Below are positions 41,978 through 49,923 of a stretch of 64,000 bases of DNA, in pieces. The DNA comes from Rhodococcus sp. Leaf278 (GTDB lineage Bacteria; Actinomycetota; Actinomycetes; Mycobacteriales; Mycobacteriaceae). The notes under the pieces were generated by a model. The model was not told the DNA's origin. It did not search any database and saw only the letters and a list, made by a program, of their open reading frames with translations. A program made the position numbers and the translations under genes. Where the stretch lies: contig NZ_LMRR01000044.1 in assembly GCF_001426085.1 (NCBI RefSeq), forward strand, positions 124,001 to 188,000. Direction: 5' to 3'. The first letter of the stretch is position 1. Each line of letters opens with the position of its first letter.

Positions 41978-42013
41978 TTGACCTATTGGTATAACAGTGC
42001 TTGTATATCAGTG
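41978..42013 (+). promoter_or_regulatory. Internal promoter with paired GntR-like sites before the MFS gene
   Basis: TTGACC (41978-41983) and TTGTAT (42001-42006) are spaced 17 bp apart. TGGTATAACAGTG (41987-41999) and TTGTATATCAGTG (42001-42013) are 13-bp direct repeats that differ at three positions, with 14-bp spacing. They resemble the site before the first gene of the operon, so the same GntR protein may control the importer separately. Confidence 0.5.
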
Positions 42014-42116
42014 TGGCGAGCGCCACCAACCTCCCTCGATGAGGTGCCGGTCTCACCGAGGCCGCGGCGAACTCGCATCATGAACTCATCGATCATCACC
42101 AGCAATGGAGCTTCGG

Positions 42117-43514
42117 ATGTCACAGGACACCAACGAATCGACGGACGATCGCGGTAACACCGCTGTCCCGACTCGCAGCACGAAAGATCTCACCAAGGCG
42201 GCGATGTCCGGTTGGCTGGGTACGGCAATGGAGTTCATGGACTTCCAGCTGTATTCGCTTGCCGCTGCGATCGTCTTCAATCGCATCTTCTTCCCCGACG
42301 TCAGTCCGGCAATCGGCTTGATCGCCGCCATGGCCACGTACGGCGTCGGCTACGTCGCGCGCCTGGTCGGTGCCATCTACTTCGGGCGCATGGGCGATCG
42401 CATCGGTCGAAAGAAGGTCCTGTTCATCACCATCGCGATGATGGGTGCCTCCACTACCCTCATCGGTGCGCTCCCGACGTACGACGCGATCGGCATCATG
42501 GCCCCGATCCTGCTCGTCGCCCTCCGCCTCATCCAGGGATTCGGAGCCGGAGCCGAGATCGCCGGTGCCACGGTCATGTTGGTCGAGTACGCACCGGACA
42601 AGCGTCGAGGCCTCATCGCGTCGCTCGTCTCCCTGGGCACCAACTCGGGAACCCTTGCTGCGTCCGCCATCTGGGCCTTGCTGCTTGCTGTGCTGTCCGA
42701 GGATCAGTTGCTCAGCTGGGGCTGGCGCGTACCGTTCCTCGCGAGCTTCTTCCTGATGATCTTCGCGGTGTGGTTGCGCTCCAACCTGAGGGAGAGTCCG
42801 GTCTTCGAGGAGCGCGCCGATGTGGTCGACGGTGTGGCGCTCTCGCGCGACGAGATCGAGAAGACCGACGAGGAAGTGAAGGTCAGTGTTCTCGAGTCCG
42901 GCCTCAAGCAGAAGAAGGGGCGTGCGTTCTTCATCGCGCTGGGTCTGCGCTTCGGTCAGGCCGGCAACTCCGGACTCATCCAGACGTTCCTGGTGGGCTA
43001 CATCGCGTCGACCCTGCTGATCGATCGTTCCATTGCCACCAGTGCAATCGTGTACGGCTCGCTCATCGGATTCGCCACCATTCCGATCATCGGCATCCTG
43101 GGCGACAAGTTCGGCCGTCGGCCGATGTACATGGCGCTCAGTGCGCTCACCATGATTCTGGCGTTCCCGTTGATGCTGATGGTCACCAGCGGCAACACCG
43201 TAGCCCTCGTCGTCGCGATGGTGCTGGCCCTCAATCTCGGTGTGCTCGGCCTGTTCTCGCTCGAAAGCGTGACGATGGCCGAGCTGTTCGGTGCACGCAC
43301 TCGCTTCACCCAGCTTGCCTTGTCGAAGGAGATCGGTGGCATCCTGGCGACCGCAATCGGACCGTTGCTCGCGGCCAGCCTCACCGCATGGACCGGTAGC
43401 TGGTGGCCCATCGCGGCGATGCTCGTGATCTACTCCGCGATCACCCTTGTGTCGTCGTACCTGGCCCCGGAAACCAAGGGCCGCGATCTCGTCAGACTCG
43501 CCGACGCAGCCTGA
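42117..43514 (+). CDS. MFS transporter, metabolite:H+ symporter type
   Basis: This 465-residue protein has 12 predicted helices. The MFS signature GRMGDRIGRKKVLF lies after helix 2, LRLIQGFGAGAEIAGATVMLVEYAP is typical of the metabolite:proton symporter family, and LGDKFGRRPMYM repeats the signature after helix 8. The likely cargo is the hexuronate or aldonate degraded by the upstream enzymes. ATG 42117 has GGAG 7 bases upstream and is preferred over 42105. A very strong hairpin follows the stop. Confidence 0.87.
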   Translation: MSQDTNESTDDRGNTAVPTRSTKDLTKAAMSGWLGTAMEFMDFQLYSLAAAIVFNRIFFPDVSPAIGLIAAMATYGVGYVARLVGAIYFGRMGDRIGRKKVLFITIAMMGASTTLIGALPTYDAIGIMAPILLVALRLIQGFGAGAEIAGATVMLVEYAPDKRRGLIASLVSLGTNSGTLAASAIWALLLAVLSEDQLLSWGWRVPFLASFFLMIFAVWLRSNLRESPVFEERADVVDGVALSRDEIEKTDEEVKVSVLESGLKQKKGRAFFIALGLRFGQAGNSGLIQTFLVGYIASTLLIDRSIATSAIVYGSLIGFATIPIIGILGDKFGRRPMYMALSALTMILAFPLMLMVTSGNTVALVVAMVLALNLGVLGLFSLESVTMAELFGARTRFTQLALSKEIGGILATAIGPLLAASLTAWTGSWWPIAAMLVIYSAITLVSSYLAPETKGRDLVRLADAA

Positions 43515-43525
43515 GTGCCGCACGT

Positions 43526-43581
43526 CGAACTCGCAGTTATGTAGTCGAATTGGCCAGAATCGCTACATAACTGCGAGTTCG
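43526..43581. terminator. 19-bp perfect hairpin, bidirectional terminator or repeat element
   Basis: CGAACTCGCAGTTATGTAG (43526-43544) is perfectly complementary to 43563-43581, with an 18-nt loop. It begins 11 bases after the MFS stop codon. The right arm encodes the last codons and the TAG stop of the convergent hydrolase gene. It has no T-run and its stem is only moderately GC-rich, so it may be a REP-like element serving both genes. Confidence 0.7.
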
Positions 43582-44426
43582 GCGTTGGTGAGGATCGCAG
43601 CTGCAGCAACTCGCGACGCATGCGTCGGAATCCAATGCGAGATGCCGGGCAGCACTGTCAGCGTGTAGGCCGCATCGATGTACCTCTGGGTCGTGTCGAC
43701 GGCAGCACGGCCGATGAAGGTGTCGCCGTCACTCCACACCATCGCGGTCGGCACGGTGATGCGCATGAGGCCGATGCTCGGGCTCGAGAAGGGTATTCCG
43801 CGATACCAGGCGACGGCGAACGGCAGTGCGCCGTAGTCGACGATCTCCTCCTTCGTACGCTCGAGTTCCTCATCGGTCATCCCGCTTGCTCTGTACCACT
43901 TTTCGGCTCTTTCGCCGGGTCGCGTCATCCACTTCTCGGGCAGTATCGGCAGTTGGAAGAACGCGAAGTACCAGGAGTGCAGGATCTGCATCGAGTTGAA
44001 GAAGCCGTTCATGAATGCACCGGGGTGGGGGACCGAGAAAGCCGTCAGCGACGACACCAGGTCGGGGCGTCGGCCTGCGGTGACCCACGCGATCATCGCT
44101 CCCCAGTCGTGTCCGACCAGATGGACGGGGCGGCCGAGGGCATCGATCAGGGCGACGATATCGCCCATCAGTAGTCCGACTCGATAGTCGCGACGCCGCG
44201 TCGGCCGGGCGCGAGGTGAGTACCCACGCTGATCCGGTGCAACGGTGCGGAATCCGGCGTCGTTCAGAATTGCCATCACTGCAGACCACGACGACGCACG
44301 CTCGGGAAAGCCGTGCAGCAGCAACACGACTGGGCCGTCGAGAGGTCCCTGATCGAGGACGTCGAACACCAGGCCGTCGTGGGTGTACTCGGTGATTCGC
44401 TCCCCCGTGGAGCCATTGGTCAGCAT
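43563..44426 (-). CDS. Alpha/beta hydrolase, epoxide-hydrolase-like
   Basis: The 287 residues carry the oxyanion motif LLLHGFPERASSW, the nucleophile Asp in VGHDWGAMIAW, typical of epoxide hydrolases and haloalkane dehalogenases, and the catalytic His in GISHWIPTHA. The cap region FAFFQLPILPEKWMTR fits soluble epoxide hydrolases. ATG 44426 overlaps the end of the upstream lipoprotein-lipase gene by 7 nt. Its final residues (Glu-Leu-Ala-Val-Met) are encoded in the arm of a 19-bp hairpin. Confidence 0.85.
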   Translation of the reverse strand: MLTNGSTGERITEYTHDGLVFDVLDQGPLDGPVVLLLHGFPERASSWSAVMAILNDAGFRTVAPDQRGYSPRARPTRRRDYRVGLLMGDIVALIDALGRPVHLVGHDWGAMIAWVTAGRRPDLVSSLTAFSVPHPGAFMNGFFNSMQILHSWYFAFFQLPILPEKWMTRPGERAEKWYRASGMTDEELERTKEEIVDYGALPFAVAWYRGIPFSSPSIGLMRITVPTAMVWSDGDTFIGRAAVDTTQRYIDAAYTLTVLPGISHWIPTHASRVAAAAILTNAELAVM

Positions 44427-45622
44427 GTGCTGGGCACCGTCTGGCCTGCGAACACGGCGGCCAGGAATTGCATGGCTGCTTCGTCGCTGACGTCGTGGCC
44501 TTGTTCGGGCTGTGCTTGCGCTACGACCGAATCACCCAGGGCGCAGGCCCTTTCGACACCGTCGGCGGTCCATTGCGGCAACACGATGTCGTCCTTCGCA
44601 CCATAGGCCACGAACATCGGCGCCTCGGTCTTCACTTGCGGCAATGTGTAGCGTCCGATGACGTCGAGGAGCGTGCGCTCCGATTCTGCCGAGTCGGCGG
44701 CGAACTCATCGGGTGCCATCGCCTGCACGGCCCGAGCCTTGCCGTCCGTGTCCCCGCCTTGGCAGGTGAGCAACAGTTCGCTGTTGGCCTCTGCGACGCT
44801 GCCGCTGTAACTCTTCGGATCGATTGCGGGGTTCACTTGCTGTGCGCCGTAGAGCAAGTACGGCAACAGCTCCTTCTGCGGTGTGGTGAGAGTTCCGTCC
44901 ATACCGGATCGAACCAGGGGCGTCAGGTCGGTCGGCGGGGAGAGCGACACCGAGGCCACCAGATCCATGCCCTGACCGTAGGATGCCGCGAGTTCGTTTG
45001 CAGCCCAAGCTGCTTGGCCGCCCTGCGACAAGCCGACCGCGGCCCAACGAGTGGACACGTCGGGCAGTGCGGTGTGAGCTGCGCGGGCGGCGTCGATCAT
45101 GTTGTTGCCGGAGGTTCGCGGTTCCAGGTACGGATGCGTTCCACCACCGGTGCCCAGACCTTGGTAGTCGGGCAGCACCGTCACGTAGCCGAGTGCGGTG
45201 AAGTCCTGCACCGCAAATTGGTAACCGAGCAGGTCCGGATACAGGGTGGGTCCGCAGTCGGACTGCACGCCGGTGGTGCCGTGCCCGTAGACGACGATCG
45301 GCCAGCCGCCCGCGGGTGCGGTGCCTGCCGGAACGGCAGCCACACCGGAGACGGCAGTCGGTGCACCGTCGACACCCGACGTCGACTCGTAGACGAAGCG
45401 GTACAGCGTGGCACCGGTTGCGGACAGCTCGGTCGACCGCTCGCCGAAGTCCTCGGACTCGAGCACGGTGCCGGGTACACCCGTCATGTTGTATCGAGGA
45501 ACGGATGTAGTCGTCGATGCGGCGGGTGTGGCCTCGGACTCGGATGCGGAACTGCACCCCAGCGTCACGGTCATCGCGAGGCAGCAGACTGCAGCGGAGG
45601 TCAAGGGGGCGGGTCTGTGCAC
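44420..45622 (-). CDS. Secretory lipase-type lipoprotein (alpha/beta hydrolase)
   Basis: This 400-residue protein has a lipoprotein signal ending in the lipobox LGC (VTLGCSS), then a secretory-lipase fold: PIVVYGHGTTG (oxyanion), AAVGLSQGGQAAW (nucleophile elbow), GAKDDIVLPQW (acid) and EQGHDVSDEAA (His). It belongs to the family of secreted triacylglycerol lipases common in mycolic-acid bacteria. The first codon is GTG 45622. It is co-directional with and overlaps the epoxide-hydrolase-like gene, and divergent from the TspO-like gene 68 bp away. Confidence 0.87.
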   Translation of the reverse strand: MHRPAPLTSAAVCCLAMTVTLGCSSASESEATPAASTTTSVPRYNMTGVPGTVLESEDFGERSTELSATGATLYRFVYESTSGVDGAPTAVSGVAAVPAGTAPAGGWPIVVYGHGTTGVQSDCGPTLYPDLLGYQFAVQDFTALGYVTVLPDYQGLGTGGGTHPYLEPRTSGNNMIDAARAAHTALPDVSTRWAAVGLSQGGQAAWAANELAASYGQGMDLVASVSLSPPTDLTPLVRSGMDGTLTTPQKELLPYLLYGAQQVNPAIDPKSYSGSVAEANSELLLTCQGGDTDGKARAVQAMAPDEFAADSAESERTLLDVIGRYTLPQVKTEAPMFVAYGAKDDIVLPQWTADGVERACALGDSVVAQAQPEQGHDVSDEAAMQFLAAVFAGQTVPSTC

Positions 45623-45690
45623 TCCGTGTGTCTACCAGAATCGGGAGGCAAGCGGTTTGCGCCTGACCCTATTCGGGGATCTGTCCAGCT

Positions 45691-46458
45691 ATGAAGATCG
45701 TTGTTGTAGTCAGTGCGGTCGTTGCGGTGGTTGTGTCGTTTCTCGGCTCGGGTGCGTGGATCGGGACGCCCATCGCCGAGGCGGCGGGCGGGGCACTCAG
45801 TGCAACCTCGACGCTGGTGGCCCCGGCCGGCCCCGCGTTCTCGATCTGGTCGGTCATCTACACCGGCCTCATCGCCTATGCCGTCTGGCAGTTCCTGCCC
45901 GGTCGAACTGCACGTCACGACGCCTTACGAGTTCCGATTGTGGCGTCGATGCTGCTCAATCCGGCCTGGATCCTGACGATCCAGCTGGGTCAGGTGTGGC
46001 TGAGCGTGGTGGTGATCGTTGCGCTGCTGGCAGTGCTCGTTCGCATCTTCGTACTGACGCAACAGCACCGACCCGAAAGCGTCGCCGACGCGGTGATCAC
46101 TGACGGGACCTTCGGCCTCTATCTCGGGTGGGTGTGTGTGGCCACCATCGCCAACATCTCGGCATGGCTGGTGAGCCTCGGGATCACCGCCGGTGCGACG
46201 ACGTGGGCGGTCGTCGTGCTCGCCGTCGCAGCACTCGTCGGGGTGACGCTGGCGCGTTACTCGAACGGCGCGATCGCTCCGATGCTCGCCATCGTGTGGG
46301 GTCTGGGCTGGCTGGCACAGGGCCGCCTCGGGGGCGAGCTGACCAACCCGACAGTTGGGTGGACAGCAGTGGTCGCGGCGGTCATCGTGGCCGTCGCTAC
46401 GGTGGGAATCAGACTGCGATCGCGGCAAGCGACCGGACCTCAGACCGTCTCGGCGTAG
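45691..46458 (+). CDS. TspO/MBR-like (tryptophan-rich sensory protein) membrane protein
   Basis: The 255 residues contain seven or eight hydrophobic helices. LVAPAGPAFSIWSVIYTGLI is the conserved TspO/MBR loop and helix, followed by LLNPAWILTIQ. It is longer than canonical five-helix TspO (about 160 residues), as are other actinobacterial members. TspO proteins bind porphyrins or sterols; the role of this extended form is unknown. Its last 19 bases overlap the convergent monooxygenase gene. Confidence 0.8.
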   Translation: MKIVVVVSAVVAVVVSFLGSGAWIGTPIAEAAGGALSATSTLVAPAGPAFSIWSVIYTGLIAYAVWQFLPGRTARHDALRVPIVASMLLNPAWILTIQLGQVWLSVVVIVALLAVLVRIFVLTQQHRPESVADAVITDGTFGLYLGWVCVATIANISAWLVSLGITAGATTWAVVVLAVAALVGVTLARYSNGAIAPMLAIVWGLGWLAQGRLGGELTNPTVGWTAVVAAVIVAVATVGIRLRSRQATGPQTVSA

Positions 46459-48218
46459 TAGCTTTCCCACTGCGTGCGGAGGAACGTCGACAGCGAGGTC
46501 TGCGCTTCCAGAGTCGAATCGGCCGCGCGCCAGGCAACATGGCCGTCGGGTCGGACGAGAATCGCGCCGGTCTCGCCTACCTCGTACAGCGACATCAGCT
46601 CGGAGCGATCGACGCCGACGGGTGCGTCCATCACGACGAGTGCGATACCGGGCCGGACGCCGCCGAGTGTCGGTACCCATTCCGAGCCCGCGAAGGTGAA
46701 CAGCGATAACATGTTCGGATCCAACACATCGTGCGGAGACACGAGTCGACCGTCGACGCACAGAGGGGCGTGCGGCATCCGCGCACCGGGGTACGTGGTG
46801 GGAACGTAGTCGACCACGTCCTCTACGGGTTTCGCCGACGCGTCCCGGGCAATCAGCGGACTGTCGTAGAGGTAGCCGAATTGCAGACCGGTGGAGACGA
46901 AATGCTCCAGCTGCAGTGGGATTGCCGCCGCGATTTCGGCACGCAATTCCGTCGACCCTGCGACGTCCGGGCGCAGGCTCCGCGATCGCCGCATCTGCTT
47001 GCGTGTTGCCGCGGCCGCGAGGGGCGCGATCAGTCGACCCGGAATCTTGTTCAGTGGTGCCCGCCCCATGGCCTGAGTTGCCCTGGCCAGCATGGCGTTG
47101 GTGATTCCCACCCGCTTGCCGATGTCGTCCATGCGGAAGTGGTTGGCGACGCTCTGCTCGGCGAACTTCTCCACCACCGGCCGACGTTCGGTGTCGTAGG
47201 TGTCGAGCAGCGCCGAATCTGCCGCACCCGACAGCACGGCGTCGAGCTTCCACGCCAAGTTGTGGGCATCCTGAACCCCGGAATTGAGCCCGAAGCCGCC
47301 GGTGTGCGGAAAGCGGTGGGCGGCATCGCCCAGCAACAGCAGACGATCGCGTCGGAAACTGTCGGCAGTCTGTGAAGTCATCACCCACGTGCCCGTCGAT
47401 TCGAGCTCGAAGTCGTTCGTTCCCAACACCTTCGGCAGTGTCTTCTCCCAGTAGCGTCTACCGTTCCTGGCGATCTCCTGCGCGGGGTGCAGATACGCGG
47501 TCATCAGGATGTAGCGGTGGTCGGCATGCGAGATGAGCACCCCGCACAGGTCCGGCGTGTAGATCCAACTCAGCAGCGGACGCGCGTCATCGGGAAACAG
47601 CGTGGTCGAGGTGAAGAACGCACTGCCCATATTGGCGAGCACCGGCCCGGTCAACGAGATGCCGGCCGCGTCCCGGGTGGCGCTGTTGGCACCGTCGCAG
47701 GCGAGGACGTAGGGCGCGCGTACTTCGGAGACGTCATCGGTTACGGTTCGGAAGGCGACACGCGCGTCACTGGAACTGGATTCGACCGATTCGACGGTGA
47801 CTCCGCGGCGAAATTCGATCAACGGTTCGGCGTCGACCGCGTTCCACAGCGCGGGCATCAGGATGTGCTGCCCGATGTGCGAGACCATGTACGGACTCTG
47901 ACTTTCCACCACGGCCTTGCGCTCGGGGTCGGACAGCAGGTCGATCGACCCGATGGCGTCCCCGGCCAGGTCGCCGTACCAGCTGATGAGGTTCACCTGG
48001 TCGTGCGGAGGCGACATCGCCGCTATGGACTCGGCCAAGTGGGGGCTGTATTCGTTCCAGATCTCCAGCGTTCGAGCATTGATGACGTGGGCCGCCGGAT
48101 GGAACAGCGGGGCCCTCCGACGTTCGAGCAGTACGGTGCGAATCCCTCTGCGCGCCAGCAGAAGTGCCGCCGTGGTTCCCGCAGGGCCGGCACCGATGAT
48201 GACGATCGGGCTACTCAT
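46440..48218 (-). CDS. FAD-dependent aromatic monooxygenase (PHBH/MhpA-like)
   Basis: This 592-residue class A flavoprotein hydroxylase has the dinucleotide fold VIIGAGPAGTTAALLLARRG, the DG motif VLACDGANSATRD and the GD motif RLLLLGDAAHRFPHTGGFG, all intact. The C-terminal thioredoxin-like domain is as in 3-(3-hydroxyphenyl)propionate hydroxylase. It adds a hydroxyl to a phenolic substrate using NAD(P)H. ATG 48218 overlaps the FAH-family gene by 4 nt (ATGA). It is the third gene of the operon with VOC and FAH-family genes, suggesting hydroxylation, ring cleavage and hydrolysis of one aromatic compound. Confidence 0.9.
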   Translation of the reverse strand: MSSPIVIIGAGPAGTTAALLLARRGIRTVLLERRRAPLFHPAAHVINARTLEIWNEYSPHLAESIAAMSPPHDQVNLISWYGDLAGDAIGSIDLLSDPERKAVVESQSPYMVSHIGQHILMPALWNAVDAEPLIEFRRGVTVESVESSSSDARVAFRTVTDDVSEVRAPYVLACDGANSATRDAAGISLTGPVLANMGSAFFTSTTLFPDDARPLLSWIYTPDLCGVLISHADHRYILMTAYLHPAQEIARNGRRYWEKTLPKVLGTNDFELESTGTWVMTSQTADSFRRDRLLLLGDAAHRFPHTGGFGLNSGVQDAHNLAWKLDAVLSGAADSALLDTYDTERRPVVEKFAEQSVANHFRMDDIGKRVGITNAMLARATQAMGRAPLNKIPGRLIAPLAAAATRKQMRRSRSLRPDVAGSTELRAEIAAAIPLQLEHFVSTGLQFGYLYDSPLIARDASAKPVEDVVDYVPTTYPGARMPHAPLCVDGRLVSPHDVLDPNMLSLFTFAGSEWVPTLGGVRPGIALVVMDAPVGVDRSELMSLYEVGETGAILVRPDGHVAWRAADSTLEAQTSLSTFLRTQWESYYAETV

Positions 48219-49141
48219 CGGACGATGGTCTCCTGGGTACCCAGATCGATCGATCCGTCCGGGGTGCGGATGGTGGCAGTGACGACGTCGTCGACCGAGA
48301 GGTACTTGGGGTTCTTGGCCTGGCGCGCGAAGAAGAACTTCCACTTCAGCGCCGGCGGAATGAGTTCGCCGATCTTCTGAATCGCTTTGGGTGGGGCGGA
48401 GATTGCCGTGCCGATCGGCGTGCCGGTCAGGAGGACGTCGCCTGCGGTCATGTTCTGGAAGCGGGCGAGCCTGGTGAAGGCCTCGGCGGGCGGCGTGATG
48501 AGGTCGTCTCCGATGGTCTGATCCTGGCGAGTCTCGCCGTTGACCGCCAGCGTCATGCGTAGCTCCGGCAGTCGACGCAGCTCCTCGTTGTCGAGCAGCA
48601 CCAACCTTGGGCCGAGCGGAGTGAAGGTGGGATACGACTTGCTCTCGTACACCTGCACTTTCGTCAGCTGAATCTCCCGTGCGGACACGTCGTTGGCCAC
48701 AACGAAACCCGCCACGTACGACGCAAGGTTGTCGTCGGTGACGGTTGTCCCGATGGGAATATCGGCACCGACCACCACACCCAGTTCGATCTCGTAGTCG
48801 AGCAGCGCTACCTCCGGTGGCTGCCGAATGAGATCGTTCGGGCCACTGATCGACGCGGAGGACTTCCGGAAGAACGTCGGCTGCAACGTCTTCGGGTCCG
48901 AGCCGGCGTCGATCGCGTGCGAACGGTAGTTGAGCAACTGCGCCACCACCCGGCACGGGGCGGTGATGGGTGAGATCGGTTCGAGCTCGGAGACGTCGGT
49001 CCCGGTACCCGACGCGGCATCGATCGCCCCCCGATCGGCCAGTAGTTCACCGGTGGTCCGGGCAGTGGTGTCGATCCGAACGGCCTGGTCGCCGTCGAGA
49101 CGCCACCAGCCGTCCGCAGTTCGAATGATGTTGACAGACAT
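48215..49141 (-). CDS. Fumarylacetoacetate hydrolase (FAH) family enzyme
   Basis: This 308-residue protein has the FAH-family metal-binding residues in LLDYEIELGVVVGADI (Glu, Glu) and FVVANDVSAREIQL (Asp), and the late GDVLLTGTPIGT block. The N-terminal 70 residues are a short lead domain. Members hydrolyse or decarboxylate C-C bonds of ring-cleavage products. ATG 49141 has a GGGGGAGCG site and is 14 bases after the VOC gene. The substrate is probably the cleavage product of the pathway's dioxygenase. Confidence 0.88.
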   Translation of the reverse strand: MSVNIIRTADGWWRLDGDQAVRIDTTARTTGELLADRGAIDAASGTGTDVSELEPISPITAPCRVVAQLLNYRSHAIDAGSDPKTLQPTFFRKSSASISGPNDLIRQPPEVALLDYEIELGVVVGADIPIGTTVTDDNLASYVAGFVVANDVSAREIQLTKVQVYESKSYPTFTPLGPRLVLLDNEELRRLPELRMTLAVNGETRQDQTIGDDLITPPAEAFTRLARFQNMTAGDVLLTGTPIGTAISAPPKAIQKIGELIPPALKWKFFFARQAKNPKYLSVDDVVTATIRTPDGSIDLGTQETIVR

Positions 49142-49155
49142 GCTTTTCGCTCCCC

Positions 49156-49791
49156 CTACAGAGTCTTCGGTGTGATGGTCTTCTTGTTGGCGACCACCGG
49201 CCGGCCCGGCCTGGTTCCTGCTTCGCGCGGCCGCAGTTCCTCGTGGGTCGCCCCATTGCGGAGCCGGCTGAGGAGGTAATCGGGGTCGATGTTCACGCCG
49301 ATGGGATTGCGGGCGAATTCCTCGGTGAAGAAGAAGGCCGCCGTGTTGTCGGGGTCGAAGTTCTCCACCTGGAACTCGAGCCGAATACCGTCGGGATCCT
49401 CGTAGTACAGCGAGATCGTGGGGCCGTGGTTGATGGACCACACCGGAAGGATGCCCTGGCGCTTGAGTCGCACGTAGTTCTCCAGCAGTCGTTCCAGCGA
49501 CCGGAAGGTCAGCGCGATGTGGTCGATGCCGTAGGCCTTGCGCCGCAGTTTGGCGAAGGGGAACAGGAACTTCACCGGCTTGGGTACCGCGATGATCGCG
49601 AGCCGATGCGACTCGTCGTCCCAGGTCAAGAACGTGATCTCGCTGTCCTGATAGGCGATCTCGGCACCGAACACCGTGCCGTACCAGCGCACCATCTCCT
49701 CGGTTCGCGCGGATTTGACGACCCAGTGCGCGATGTAGTCGGGCGCAACCCGTTGCGTCTGGATCGTCGTTGCATCGTCCGGTGCGCTCAT
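49156..49791 (-). CDS. VOC-fold protein, probable single-domain extradiol-dioxygenase-like enzyme
   Basis: The 211 residues contain paired VOC modules. The metal ligands are expected at His in YIAHWVVKSAR, His in YGIDHIALTFRS and Glu in GIRLEFQVEN. SLYYEDPDGIRLEF is the typical last strand. It may cleave a catecholic ring made by the monooxygenase in this operon, or act as a glyoxalase-like isomerase; the motifs do not decide. It is the first gene after a strong promoter with twin palindromes (49828-49875). Confidence 0.82.
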   Translation of the reverse strand: MSAPDDATTIQTQRVAPDYIAHWVVKSARTEEMVRWYGTVFGAEIAYQDSEITFLTWDDESHRLAIIAVPKPVKFLFPFAKLRRKAYGIDHIALTFRSLERLLENYVRLKRQGILPVWSINHGPTISLYYEDPDGIRLEFQVENFDPDNTAAFFFTEEFARNPIGVNIDPDYLLSRLRNGATHEELRPREAGTRPGRPVVANKKTITPKTL

Positions 49792-49827
49792 GAATCGACC
49801 TTTCGTCGTGATCGCGGATTGTGGTCC

Positions 49828-49875
49828 AGATTAAGCACAGTTTGACTGCCAGTCAATAATTTGACTGACAGTCAG
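49828..49875 (-). promoter_or_regulatory. Promoter with twin palindromic operators before the aromatic operon
   Basis: On the minus strand, -35 TTGACT (49856-49851) and -10 TAATCT (49833-49828) are separated by 17 bp. TTGACTGCCAGTCAA (49842-49856), a perfect 15-bp odd palindrome, covers the -35. A second site, TTGACTGACAGTCAG (49861-49875), lies 19 bp upstream centre to centre. This is the layout expected for a TetR repressor; the double-HTH TetR gene ends about 50 bp away. Confidence 0.7.
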
Positions 49876-49923
49876 TGGAAGTAGCCCAGCGTCAGGCCCC
49901 AGGTGGGTTCAGGCGGGGTGGGA

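Noticed and set aside
42120..43523. 467-codon minus-strand frame opposite the MFS transporter
   Set aside because: It is a hydrophilic mirror of a 12-helix transporter with no family features.
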